A DNA stretch of 7,935 bases from Candidatus Vogelbacteria bacterium. GTDB taxonomy: Bacteria; Patescibacteriota; Minisyncoccia; Phycocordibacterales; XYD1-FULL-46-19. Location: positions 1 through 7,935 of the forward strand of contig DSBD01000021.1 of NCBI GenBank assembly GCA_011049365.1. The letters are read 5' to 3'. Position numbers and translations under genes: made by a program. Positions 1 to 4,981 of the stretch are shown here, piece after piece (position 1 is the stretch's first letter; every line of letters starts with the position of its first letter). Below the pieces are notes generated by a model, which searched no databases, was not told the DNA's origin, and saw only the letters and a list, made by a program, of their open reading frames with translations.

Positions 1-341
1 CCTTTATATTTAGCCTTAAAGCTGAAGGTAAAGATGTCTACATTAGTAAGGACCCTACTGTAACTCTTGATGTAGATACTACTGCTCAAGATCATACTCT
101 TGATGAATTAAATTCACCTGCTAAGGTTGGAGATACATTTATTGCATACTTTATCGCTTCTGGTTCAACTAGGACATTTGAAGTTAAGGGTTCAATGGAT
201 AATGGAGGTGGAGCAACTGCTGGTACTAAGTCATTATGGGTAACTGCTATAAATTGGGGACTAACTGATACCCCGCCTGACGATTATGCTCTATATTTTG
301 GTTTAGATGCCTTAAAGGCTTCTAGATATCTAACAAACTAA
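1..341 (+). CDS. C-terminal end of a secreted or surface-type protein, 5' truncated by the window
   Basis: An open frame enters from the left edge (first full codon at position 3) and ends with TAA at 339-341, giving about 112 residues. The peptide is rich in Thr, Ala, Asp and Gly and has no Cys. It has a beta-rich look (VTLDVDTTAQDHTLDEL, then FEVKGSMDNGGG) and ends in DYALYFGLDALKA...LTN. A tail of this style is one I associate with large extracellular proteins of Parcubacteria-like genomes, but I cannot name a domain. Codons are skewed to GCT, GGT, ACT and GAT, more than in the neighbouring accessory genes, which hints at strong expression. It is followed by two hairpins, the second a strong terminator. 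Coding status is well supported; surface location is an inference because the N-terminus is missing. Confidence 0.75.
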   Translation, partial: FIFSLKAEGKDVYISKDPTVTLDVDTTAQDHTLDELNSPAKVGDTFIAYFIASGSTRTFEVKGSMDNGGGATAGTKSLWVTAINWGLTDTPPDDYALYFGLDALKASRYLTN

Positions 342-351
342 CCCTCTTGTG

Positions 352-370
352 ATCTAGCTTCTTGCTAGAT
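352..370 (+). other. Small perfect hairpin just after the surface-protein stop codon
   Basis: ATCTAGC at 352-358 pairs with GCTAGAT at 364-370 around a five-base loop. It has no T-run and sits 11 nt after the stop codon and 7 nt before the terminator stem, so it may protect the mRNA 3' end. Confidence 0.5.
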
Positions 371-376
371 GGGTGC

Positions 377-408
377 AAAAACCCCCGCTGCGGCGGGGGT
401 TTTTGTTT
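377..408 (+). terminator. Intrinsic terminator after the surface-protein gene
   Basis: The stem AAAAACCCCCGC (377-388) and GCGGGGGTTTTT (393-404) is 12 bp with a TGCG loop, followed by TTTTTGTTT. Its right half, CGGCGGGGGTTTTTGTTTA, recurs exactly at 2509-2527 after the HicBA unit. Confidence 0.93.
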
Positions 409-520
409 ATCTTAAAATTAATTTTCTACTCTTTTAAACTACAAATTCGCATTTTCAGCCTAAATATTTTAGCAGGTTGGTCATTTTAGCCTTATAAATC
501 AAGCATTTTTTAAATATTTC

Positions 521-552
521 AACCTAAAGCTAATTTGACTTTGCTCTAGGTT
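521..552. promoter_or_regulatory. Inverted repeat over the ATPase promoter, probable operator
   Basis: AACCTAAAGC (521-530) faces GCTCTAGGTT (543-552), nine paired positions and one A/C mismatch. Arm centres are 22 bp apart, about two helical turns, which suits a dimeric DNA-binding protein. The TTGACT element (535-540) lies between the arms. A further half-site-like AGGTTGG lies at 474-480. In the second leader copy both arms change together (C to T and G to A), keeping the symmetry. Operator function, and HicB as the binder, are inferences. Confidence 0.6.
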
Positions 553-563
553 GGATATAAAGT
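535..563 (+). promoter_or_regulatory. Probable sigma70-type promoter of the ATPase gene
   Basis: TTGACT at 535-540, 17 nt, then TAAAGT at 558-563; an alternative -10 is TATAAA at 556-561 with a 15-nt spacer. Transcription would begin near 568, leaving about 5 nt or less before the ATG at 573. No Shine-Dalgarno sequence is present. Confidence 0.55.
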
Positions 564-572
564 AAAGTAGAT

Positions 573-1790
573 ATGAAAAAAAGGATATTTAAGAGAAAAA
601 TAATAGATGAAATATTAAAGTATTTAGATACTGGAGATATAGTTGTCTTACATGGGGCTAGACAGGTTGGCAAAACATCTATTATGTATTGGTTGAGAGA
701 TTATCTAATAAATGATAATAAAATAACTCATTATATAGACCTGGAAGATTCTCGGATGGTGGATATTTTAAATTCCGGCCCGGAAGGTTTTCTTAATTAT
801 CTAAAAGGTGAAGGATTTCTTTTAGAGCAACGAAAGACTTTTGTTTTCATAGACGAAATTCAGTATTTAGATAATCCTTCTGAATTTTTAAAACTTATAG
901 CCGACCATCATAAATATTTAAAACTAATAGTTTCCGGTTCTTCCAGTTTTGAAATTAAAAATAAGTTTAAGGATTCTTTGGTCGGACGAACTGTTAATTT
1001 TGAAATATTTAATCTTTCCTTTAGCGAATACTTATTATTCAATAATTATCATTTTGATAAAAAAATCACAACAACTGATAAGAAAATAGACGAATTGAAA
1101 TCTTTTTTTAAAGATTATATTCTTTATGGAGGTTATCCCAAAATAGTTTTGACCGCTGAAGTGGAAATGAAAGAGAAATACTTGCAACAGATTATAGATA
1201 CTTATGTTAGAAGAGATATTAGAGATTTGGCGGAAATAAAGGAAATTGAGAAATTTAATAAGCTTTTAGAAATATTAGCTGTTCAGAGTGGGCAACTTTT
1301 GAATATTTCGGAGTTATCCAATACTTGCGATTTATCAAAAACAACCATAGAGAAATATTTGTTTATTTTGGAAAATACTTATATCTTAAAACTGGTTAAA
1401 CCATATTATAATAATATCAGAAGTGAATTATTTAAAACTCCCAAGATATATTTTTATGATTCCGGCTTAATGCAGATGTTGCGCTATCGTGGGCTACAAA
1501 AGAAGATTACCGGTTCGGCTTTGGAGACTGCCATATATAGTGAATTGGTTAAGAATTTTGACCAAGATAATGTTTTTTATTGGCGGACCAAAGATAGAAA
1601 AGAAATAGATTTTATTTTAAGGAAAAAAAATAATATTATTGTCCCGGTTGAGATAAAGTTTAATTTTTCCGGTTTCAAATCTGAAGCTATGAATTATTTT
1701 ATAAAACACTATAATATTAACGAATATTTGGTAATTGGCTTGAGTGGTAAGAAAGATCGAAAAGAATTTATTTATCCGTGGGAATTTTGA
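573..1790 (+). CDS. AAA-family ATPase with C-terminal DUF4143 region
   Basis: A 405-residue P-loop ATPase. The N-terminal AAA_14-type domain shows Walker A GARQVGKT at 28-35, Walker B FVFIDE at 90-95 and a sensor-like SGSSS at 121-125. GGYP at 186-189 and a helix-turn-helix-like stretch (ISELSNTCDLSKTTIEKYL, about 245-263) follow. The C-terminal DUF4143 region carries an ordered E318, D346 (KEIDFIL) and E360-I-K362 (VPVEIK), which resembles a PDDEXK nuclease-like core. Length fits the family. These proteins are very common in archaea and CPR bacteria, and their role is not firmly established. The ATG at 573 lies inside the leader repeat, so this start is well supported. The gene stands alone between two leader copies, which suggests a movable or replaceable cassette. 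No obvious terminator separates it from the next unit. Confidence 0.93.
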   Translation: MKKRIFKRKIIDEILKYLDTGDIVVLHGARQVGKTSIMYWLRDYLINDNKITHYIDLEDSRMVDILNSGPEGFLNYLKGEGFLLEQRKTFVFIDEIQYLDNPSEFLKLIADHHKYLKLIVSGSSSFEIKNKFKDSLVGRTVNFEIFNLSFSEYLLFNNYHFDKKITTTDKKIDELKSFFKDYILYGGYPKIVLTAEVEMKEKYLQQIIDTYVRRDIRDLAEIKEIEKFNKLLEILAVQSGQLLNISELSNTCDLSKTTIEKYLFILENTYILKLVKPYYNNIRSELFKTPKIYFYDSGLMQMLRYRGLQKKITGSALETAIYSELVKNFDQDNVFYWRTKDRKEIDFILRKKNNIIVPVEIKFNFSGFKSEAMNYFIKHYNINEYLVIGLSGKKDRKEFIYPWEF

Positions 1791-1823
1791 TTAGTCAATT
1801 CGGGATCTGCACTTTTTAGGCCC

Positions 1824-1943
1824 AAATATTTTAATAGGTTGGTCATTTTAGCCTTATAAATCAAGCATTTTTTAAATATTTCAACCTAAAGTCAACTTGA
1901 CTTTACTCTAGGTTGGATATAAAGCAAAGTAGATATGAAAAAA
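1824..1943 (+). repeat. Leader repeat copy 2, includes promoter and first codons of hicB
   Basis: Second copy of the 120-bp leader, offset by exactly 1362 bp from the first. A shorter AATTCG match lies upstream of both copies (444-449 and 1797-1802) with gaps in between. The first half-site here reads TAGGTTGG (1835-1842), making it identical to the one at 1909-1916. Confidence 0.95.
1883..1914. promoter_or_regulatory. Inverted repeat over the hicB promoter, probable operator
   Basis: AACCTAAAGT (1883-1892) faces ACTCTAGGTT (1905-1914). The pairing T1892-A1905 replaces C530-G543 of copy 1, a compensatory change, and the single A/C mismatch is kept. TTGACT (1897-1902) lies between the arms. 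HicB-family antitoxins typically bind such dyads over their own promoters, so autoregulation is plausible. Confidence 0.6.
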
Positions 1944-2225
1944 GATAAAAAAGACATTATAGAATATAATTTACAAGTTTCTCTTATTAAAGAAGGAAAG
2001 ATTTTTGTCGTCTATAGTCCCGCTTTGGATTTATCTACTTCGGCTGATAATTTAGAATTAGCCCAAAAAAGATTTAAAGAAGCCGCCTCTTTATTTTTTG
2101 AAGAGATTTTTAAAAATGGAACTTTTCCCGAGATTTTGAGTGGACTTGGTTGGTCCAAGAGAAAGCAAAATAATTGGTTGCCACCACTGGTAGTTGGTCA
2201 AAGTCAGATTCCAGTTAGTGTTTAA
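1935..2225 (+). CDS. hicB: HicB-family antitoxin
   Basis: A 96-residue protein with the HicB fold signature: a beta strand (YNLQVSLIKEG), then KIFVVYSPALDLSTSADNLE, then the helix LAQKRFKEAASLFFEEIF. The C-terminal part (LSGLGWSKRKQNNWLPPLVVG) matches the LGW...PPvv ending I recall from HicB proteins of Patescibacteria-like genomes. In known systems HicB blocks the HicA mRNA interferase and represses the operon. The ATG at 1935 is fixed by the leader repeat. Its stop codon overlaps a GTG (2218-2220) that would start hicA, giving the order hicB-hicA, the reverse of the classical pair. I see no separate ribbon-helix-helix or HTH domain, so DNA binding by this short form is uncertain. Confidence 0.82.
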   Translation: MKKDKKDIIEYNLQVSLIKEGKIFVVYSPALDLSTSADNLELAQKRFKEAASLFFEEIFKNGTFPEILSGLGWSKRKQNNWLPPLVVGQSQIPVSV

Positions 2226-2470
2226 AATATTTGTAAATAGCAGGAATTAAGTCAATTGATTGGATAAAATTTGAAAAATTCTTATTATTTGTTGGTTGTA
2301 AATTATCAAGAGAAAAAAGTGATCATAGAATATATTACCGTCCCGGTCTTATTAGACCGATAGTTATTCCGAAAGATAAACATATCTCTGTTTTTGTAAT
2401 AAGAAACAATTTAAGGTTATTAAATATCTTTGTTGGTGAGTATGTTGAAATTATAGAAAAAAGAAAATAA
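2218..2470 (+). pseudogene. hicA: HicA-like mRNA interferase, frameshifted near its start
   Basis: A frame from 2243 to 2470 encodes 75 residues with a convincing HicA pattern: DWIKFEKFLLFVGCKLSRE, then SDHRIYYRP with the catalytic-type His (codon 2324-2326), then RPIVIPKD and an end helix FVIRNNLRLLNIFVGEY. This frame has a stop at 2234-2236 and no ATG, GTG or TTG before the conserved core. The other frame offers GTG at 2218, overlapping the hicB stop, and reads VFKIFVNS before running into TAA at 2248. Removing one base near 2242 joins the two as ...FVNSGIKSIDW.... So there is either a one-base insertion that inactivates the toxin, a sequencing or assembly error, a recoding site, or a rare start such as ATT at 2246. 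Identity as HicA is firm; its functional state is not. Confidence 0.75.
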
Positions 2471-2497
2471 TACTTTTTAATCTTATATACAAACATT

Positions 2498-2526
2498 AAC
2501 TCTTGCTTCGGCGGGGGTTTTTGTTT
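2498..2526 (+). terminator. Terminator after HicBA with a GU-rich stem and UUCG loop
   Basis: AACTCTTGC (2498-2506), loop TTCG, GCGGGGGTT (2511-2519), then TTTGTTT. As RNA it makes nine pairs, three of them G-U. Compared with the terminator at 377-408 the left arm has changed at several C to T positions that still pair in RNA, while the right arm is unchanged. Confidence 0.75.
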
Positions 2527-2540
2527 AGCCCCAAAACAGA

Positions 2541-2546
2541 TATAAT
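2541..2546 (+). promoter_or_regulatory. -10 box of the metallopeptidase gene, leaderless arrangement
   Basis: A perfect TATAAT ends 6 nt before the ATG at 2553, so transcription should start at or next to the A of the start codon. No clear -35 box is seen, and no Shine-Dalgarno sequence could fit in the transcript. Confidence 0.65.
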
Positions 2547-2552
2547 TGTTTG

Positions 2553-3062
2553 ATGTCATACAGAATAAAGAAAATAGCTCATCCTAGATTTAAATGTTTG
2601 CGTCTTTCAGTCTCTCAAGATGGCCAAGTTTTATTAACTTATCCCAAATTTTTAAGCAAAAGGGCTATTGATAATTTTTTAATTAATAAAGAGTCTTGGA
2701 TAAAAGAAAAATTAAAAAATACCAAGATGCCAACTGATGACTATCTTCTTTATAAAGAAAAAGCTCGCCAAATCTTAAAAGAAAAAGTTGAATACTATAA
2801 TAGTCTCTATGGTTTTTTATATAATAAGATATACATCAGACGAGGGAAAAGCAGATGGGGGAGTTGTTCTTCTAAGAAAAATCTAAATTTTAATTATCGT
2901 TTGATATTTTTACCTGAAAAATTTCTTGATTATGTAGTAATTCATGAATTATGTCATTTACGAGAAATGAATCATGGACCAGCTTTTTGGGCTTTGGTAG
3001 CCAAAACTAGGCCTGATTATCTTGAAATCAAGAAAAAAATGAAAAGTTTTTGTTTTGAATGA
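2553..3062 (+). CDS. YgjP/DUF45-type zinc metallopeptidase
   Basis: A 169-residue protein of the YgjP (DUF45, SprT/WLM-like) metallopeptidase group. It shows RWGSCSS at 101-107, the hallmark segment before the active site, then the zinc motif HELCH at 131-135 (catalytic Glu132) and a third ligand His141 in NHGPAFW. The basic N-terminal part (about 1-60) and the KARQILKEKVEYYNSLYGF helix also fit. Length is on the short side for the family. No signal peptide is seen, so it is probably cytoplasmic; the physiological substrate is not known. I chose the ATG at 2553 over the TTG one codon upstream because the TATAAT box would place the mRNA start at the ATG. A hairpin begins 4 nt after the stop codon. 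It is transcribed alone. Confidence 0.9.
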   Translation: MSYRIKKIAHPRFKCLRLSVSQDGQVLLTYPKFLSKRAIDNFLINKESWIKEKLKNTKMPTDDYLLYKEKARQILKEKVEYYNSLYGFLYNKIYIRRGKSRWGSCSSKKNLNFNYRLIFLPEKFLDYVVIHELCHLREMNHGPAFWALVAKTRPDYLEIKKKMKSFCFE

Positions 3063-3066
3063 GAAA

Positions 3067-3096
3067 AGGCCATCACGAGTGATGGCCTGGGTTTTT
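3067..3096. terminator. Hairpin terminator, probably bidirectional
   Basis: AGGCCATCA (3067-3075), loop CGAG, TGATGGCCT (3080-3088), then GGG and T5 on the plus strand. On the minus strand the same stem is followed by TTTTCTC. It can end both the metallopeptidase mRNA and any minus-strand transcript coming from 3269. Confidence 0.8.
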
Positions 3097-3098
3097 GG

Positions 3099-3172
3099 TC
3101 GGCGAGGTCCTGTTTTTTTATAATTTGGCTCTGCTAACTGGGCCGGGGTATTATTGGTGACGACCTCGCCGA
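3099..3172. other. Long-range inverted repeat, 11-bp arms
   Basis: TCGGCGAGGTC (3099-3109) and GACCTCGCCGA (3162-3172) are perfect complements separated by 52 bases. The arms are GC-rich against an AT-rich background. On the minus strand this would form the 3' domain of the long version of the third small RNA. No T-run follows the stem on either strand, so it is not itself a simple terminator. Confidence 0.6.
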
Positions 3173-3275
3173 GAAAAAATAAGGGAAGGAAAGCGGCTTT
3201 TGATGGATACTCTGGCGTTTCGGCGAACGACGCTTTCCCTCTACGGATGGGTTCATGAAAGTACAACTGTTGTGT

Positions 3276-3304
3276 ATCTTAACATAATCTAAATTATTTG
3301 TCAA
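3276..3304 (-). promoter_or_regulatory. Promoter of small RNA 3
   Basis: On the minus strand: TTGACA (3304-3299), exactly 17 nt, TAAGAT (3281-3276), with a TG one base ahead of the -10 (extended -10). The -35 box lies immediately after the T-rich 3' end of small RNA 2. Confidence 0.7.
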
Positions 3305-3386
3305 TAAAACTTGGCGAGAGAGGGGGAAGATGAGATGTTGGACTTGGGCTTGTTCAACTTTATCAGACCCCCTCTCTTAAAGTCTG
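3303..3386 (-). ncRNA. Predicted small RNA 2, minus strand, rod-like hairpin
   Basis: From a predicted start near 3386 the RNA is about 80 nt. An outer 10-bp stem pairs AGAGAGGGGG (3377-3368) with CCCCCTCTCT (3326-3317). After an internal loop, a 7-bp inner stem with one G-U pairs GTTGAAC with GTCCAAC around AAGCCCAA. A TTTTATT run follows 7 nt after the outer stem and abuts the next promoter. The segment contains no open frame of note. The shape is a long imperfect hairpin, but at this size I would not call it 6S RNA. Confidence 0.5.
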
Positions 3387-3392
3387 CTGTAT

Positions 3393-3421
3393 AATCTATT
3401 ATTTTTTCATCATTTTGTCAA
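3393..3421 (-). promoter_or_regulatory. Promoter of small RNA 2
   Basis: Minus strand: TTGACA (3421-3416), 17 nt, TAGATT (3398-3393). The first T of the -35 box is shared with the T6 tail of the preceding terminator, so the units are packed without spare bases. A plus-strand TATAAT also occurs at 3390-3395 but has no -35 partner. Confidence 0.6.
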
Positions 3422-3458
3422 AAAAGAACGGCCGACTTCTCAGGGCAAGAAGCCGGCC
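3420..3458 (-). terminator. Intrinsic terminator of small RNA 1
   Basis: On the minus strand GGCCGGCTTCT (3458-3448), 7-base loop, AGAAGTCGGCC (3440-3430), then GTTCTTTTTT. The stem is 11 bp with one G-U. The same pair is an A-C mismatch on the plus strand, which indicates that the minus strand is the functional one. Confidence 0.8.
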
Positions 3459-3626
3459 TTTTGAATTCTGACGGAGAGACCGTCTGCTGTGTATTCGTGG
3501 TGAAGTGTAAGACGATTTCCGACAGAACAAGAGAGGCAAGTGGAGGAGATGGCGAAGAACAGACAAACATAGCATAGAAGGAGGTTAGGTGAGATGTTCT
3601 TTTCGCCATCTCCAGAAGTAACAACT
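3420..3626 (-). ncRNA. Predicted small RNA 1, minus strand, about 206 nt
   Basis: Starting near 3626, the first domain is a long hairpin: GGAGATGGCGAA (3613-3602) pairs perfectly with TTCGCCATCTCC (3556-3545), extended by GAAC (3599-3596) with GTTC (3560-3557) after a two-base bulge. A small perfect hairpin, GACGG-TCTCT-CCGTC, lies at 3484-3470. The 3' end is an 11-bp stem with a T6 tail at 3458-3420. A 68-residue TTG-initiated frame crosses the whole region and through the terminator stem, but it has no domain character and I consider it chance. No Rfam family is recognised by eye. Confidence 0.55.
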
Positions 3627-3632
3627 TTCTAT

Positions 3633-3661
3633 ATCCTACTTTCCTTTATAGTTTTTGTCAA
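3633..3661 (-). promoter_or_regulatory. Promoter of small RNA 1
   Basis: Minus strand: TTGACA (3661-3656), 17 nt, TAGGAT (3638-3633). It is divergent from the plus-strand promoter at 3672-3680, with only 10 bp between the outer boxes. Confidence 0.65.
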
Positions 3662-3671
3662 TAATATTTTT

Positions 3672-3680
3672 TGCTATAAT
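3672..3680 (+). promoter_or_regulatory. Extended -10 promoter of the envelope locus, leaderless arrangement
   Basis: TGCTATAAT: a TG one base ahead of a perfect -10 box. Its end is 8 nt before the ATG at 3689, predicting an mRNA with almost no 5' leader. Confidence 0.7.
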
Positions 3681-3688
3681 TAAAACTA

Positions 3689-4627
3689 ATGAATAACAAA
3701 GCTATTCTTTTGGTTTTCTTTGTTTTGATGTTTACCATGTTTTATTTCTGGCTAAAAACTGAGCCGGAAAAAAGAGCTGATTTTTTTTCTCCGCCTCGGC
3801 CATCTTCTATATCTGTTATTACTGAAGGTGGGAGCAAGGAAGATAAAAAGGAGTCGGATAAACAAAAAGAGAGGGTGGAAGAAATATATCAAGACCCGAC
3901 TATTTCACCTTGGGAAGGTCTTTTTACTATCCGTCGTGGTAATGCCGGCAAGACAATTCAACCACGAGAAGAATATATTATTTTGGAATATTCTAAACGA
4001 GCAAAAGAGCCGGTTAATATTAGTGGTTGGATTTTGGAAAATAATCCTTTACGAGGTGGGAAAAGAGTTGTTATCCCACAAGGTATTTTATATCTTTTTA
4101 CCAATAAAGATTGGCGCTTGAGACGGGATATAGTTTTAGAGCCGGGAGAAAAAGCTATTGTTTTATCAGGTCGGATGCCCAGTCTAAGACCGGTGGATAT
4201 TGATGTTAGTTTCAAGTCTAATATCTGTTTGGGTTATTTAGATGTTTTGCCTAATTATCGTTTTCAACCTTCAATTAGAAGAAGTTGTCCTAGGCCGATA
4301 GATTTTCCGGGAGTAGGTTCTCTAGATGATGATTGTTATGCTTTTGTTCGTCGTCTAGCTCGTTGTCGAACTCCGGAAATAGTTACTTATGGTGATAGGG
4401 CGGGAGAGATAGATGGAGTTAGTGGTTTATCGCGGAGTTGTCGGGAATTTGTAGAAGAAAATTATAATTATGAATCTTGTGTCCGTAAACATTTTCTCCA
4501 AGATGATTTTCATCAGCCAGAATGGCGAATATTTTTATATCAAACTTGGTCCTTGTGGGCGGACAATAGAGAAGTAATTACCCTTTATGATTCTAAGGGT
4601 AGAAAGGTCAATCAATTATCATATTAA
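3689..4627 (+). CDS. Membrane-anchored lamin-tail-like protein with six cysteines
   Basis: A 312-residue protein with an N-terminal transmembrane anchor (about 5-22, AILLVFFVLMFTMFYFWL), a charged Lys/Glu/Asp linker (about 47-67) and an extracytoplasmic domain. YIILEYSKRAKEPVNISGWIL (96-115), VLEPGEKAIVLSG (149-161) and the closing WADNREVITLYDSKGRKV (290-307) follow the lamin-tail domain pattern. The domain seems split by an insertion of about 95 residues that carries all six Cys (180, 200, 216, 226, 251, 264), so disulphide bonds are likely. The role is unknown; structural cell-envelope binding is a guess based on domain type. It starts the locus from its own promoter, and the next gene begins 14 nt after its stop. 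Confidence 0.82.
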   Translation: MNNKAILLVFFVLMFTMFYFWLKTEPEKRADFFSPPRPSSISVITEGGSKEDKKESDKQKERVEEIYQDPTISPWEGLFTIRRGNAGKTIQPREEYIILEYSKRAKEPVNISGWILENNPLRGGKRVVIPQGILYLFTNKDWRLRRDIVLEPGEKAIVLSGRMPSLRPVDIDVSFKSNICLGYLDVLPNYRFQPSIRRSCPRPIDFPGVGSLDDDCYAFVRRLARCRTPEIVTYGDRAGEIDGVSGLSRSCREFVEENYNYESCVRKHFLQDDFHQPEWRIFLYQTWSLWADNREVITLYDSKGRKVNQLSY

Positions 4628-4641
4628 TTATTTAAATATTT

Positions 4642-4953
4642 ATGATACAAATTTCTATCATTCTCGGCGGTTTCCTCGGCGGGGTAGTGCGTGGCTTGGT
4701 CGGTTTTATTAAACATCAACAATCATACAAAGATGTGCCTTTCCGGCCACTATATTTTTCTTTAATGATGCTTTTATCTGGAGCTATTGGTCTTTTAGCT
4801 TCTTATATCACTGCTGATTTGGGAATTATTCTTTTAGGTTTTGAAAGGATACCTTTTTCAATGGCGGTAGTTTTGGGTTACGCTGGTGGAGATTTATTGG
4901 AGAATATTTATAAAATAGCGATAAAATCACCAACTATCTATTCTTTGCAATAA
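4642..4953 (+). CDS. Small multi-span membrane protein, function unknown
   Basis: A 103-residue hydrophobic protein. I see one helix at about 4-23 (Gly-rich, IILGGFLGGVVRGLVGFI), a charged loop with HQQSYKDVPFRP (25-36), a second helix at about 37-58 and a third hydrophobic segment at about 71-88 ending in GYAGGDLLENIYKI. The small size, helix-loop-helix layout and GYAG.D.LE..YK ending recall holin-like proteins, but the match is too weak to name it as one. It sits between two lamin-tail genes with 14 and 28 nt gaps, so co-transcription with them is likely. No Shine-Dalgarno sequence precedes the ATG. Confidence 0.75.
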   Translation: MIQISIILGGFLGGVVRGLVGFIKHQQSYKDVPFRPLYFSLMMLLSGAIGLLASYITADLGIILLGFERIPFSMAVVLGYAGGDLLENIYKIAIKSPTIYSLQ

Positions 4954-4981
4954 GTATTGTTAGTTTTTAATAAAAAGTGAT

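Larger units (their letters stand above)
462..581 (+). repeat. Leader repeat copy 1, includes promoter and first codons of the ATPase gene
   Basis: This stretch aligns without gaps to 1824-1943 with 113 of 120 positions identical. All seven differences are transitions. The repeat runs through the start codon and includes ATGAAAAAA of both downstream genes, after which similarity stops at once. Inside it are a TTGACT -35-like box, an AT-rich -10 region and an inverted repeat. Confidence 0.95.
3065..3269 (-). ncRNA. Predicted small RNA 3, minus strand
   Basis: The promoter at 3304-3276 predicts a start near 3269. The RNA then contains AGGGAAAGCG (3240-3231) pairing with CGCTTTCCTTCCCT (3196-3183) across a 4-base bulge, followed directly by TATTTTTTCTC, which looks like an intrinsic terminator. 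That would give an RNA of about 97 nt ending near 3173. Readthrough would add the 11-bp long-range stem (3172-3099) and end at the 3067-3088 hairpin, about 205 nt. The only long frame here (3266-2958) runs antisense into the metallopeptidase and has no recognisable domain. I cannot match it to a known RNA family. Transcription and function are inferred. Confidence 0.5.

Noticed and set aside
409..461. Possible gene or site between the first terminator and the leader repeat
   Set aside because: AT-rich sequence with no frame, dyad or repeat that I can support.
2335..2559. Minus-strand 74-residue frame
   Set aside because: It is antisense to the HicA coding region and crosses the plus-strand terminator; the peptide has no domain character.
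2958..3266. Minus-strand 102-residue frame
   Set aside because: It runs from the small RNA region, through two hairpins and a terminator, into the antisense of the metallopeptidase active site. The peptide is low in recognisable structure, so I treat it as chance within a non-coding RNA.
3418..3624. Minus-strand 68-residue frame starting with TTG near the predicted start of small RNA 1
   Set aside because: It stays open through the terminator stem and T-run, and its Ser/Pro/Thr-rich sequence shows no domain. RNA folding explains the region better, though a dual-function RNA cannot be fully excluded.
3303..3626. 6S RNA or tmRNA
   Set aside because: No terminal closing stem with a central bubble of the right size for 6S, and no tRNA-like 3' end or tag frame for tmRNA.
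3828..4215. Alternative frames on both strands within the lamin-tail gene
   Set aside because: They overlap a long frame with a membrane anchor and a recognisable domain and have no promoter or family features.
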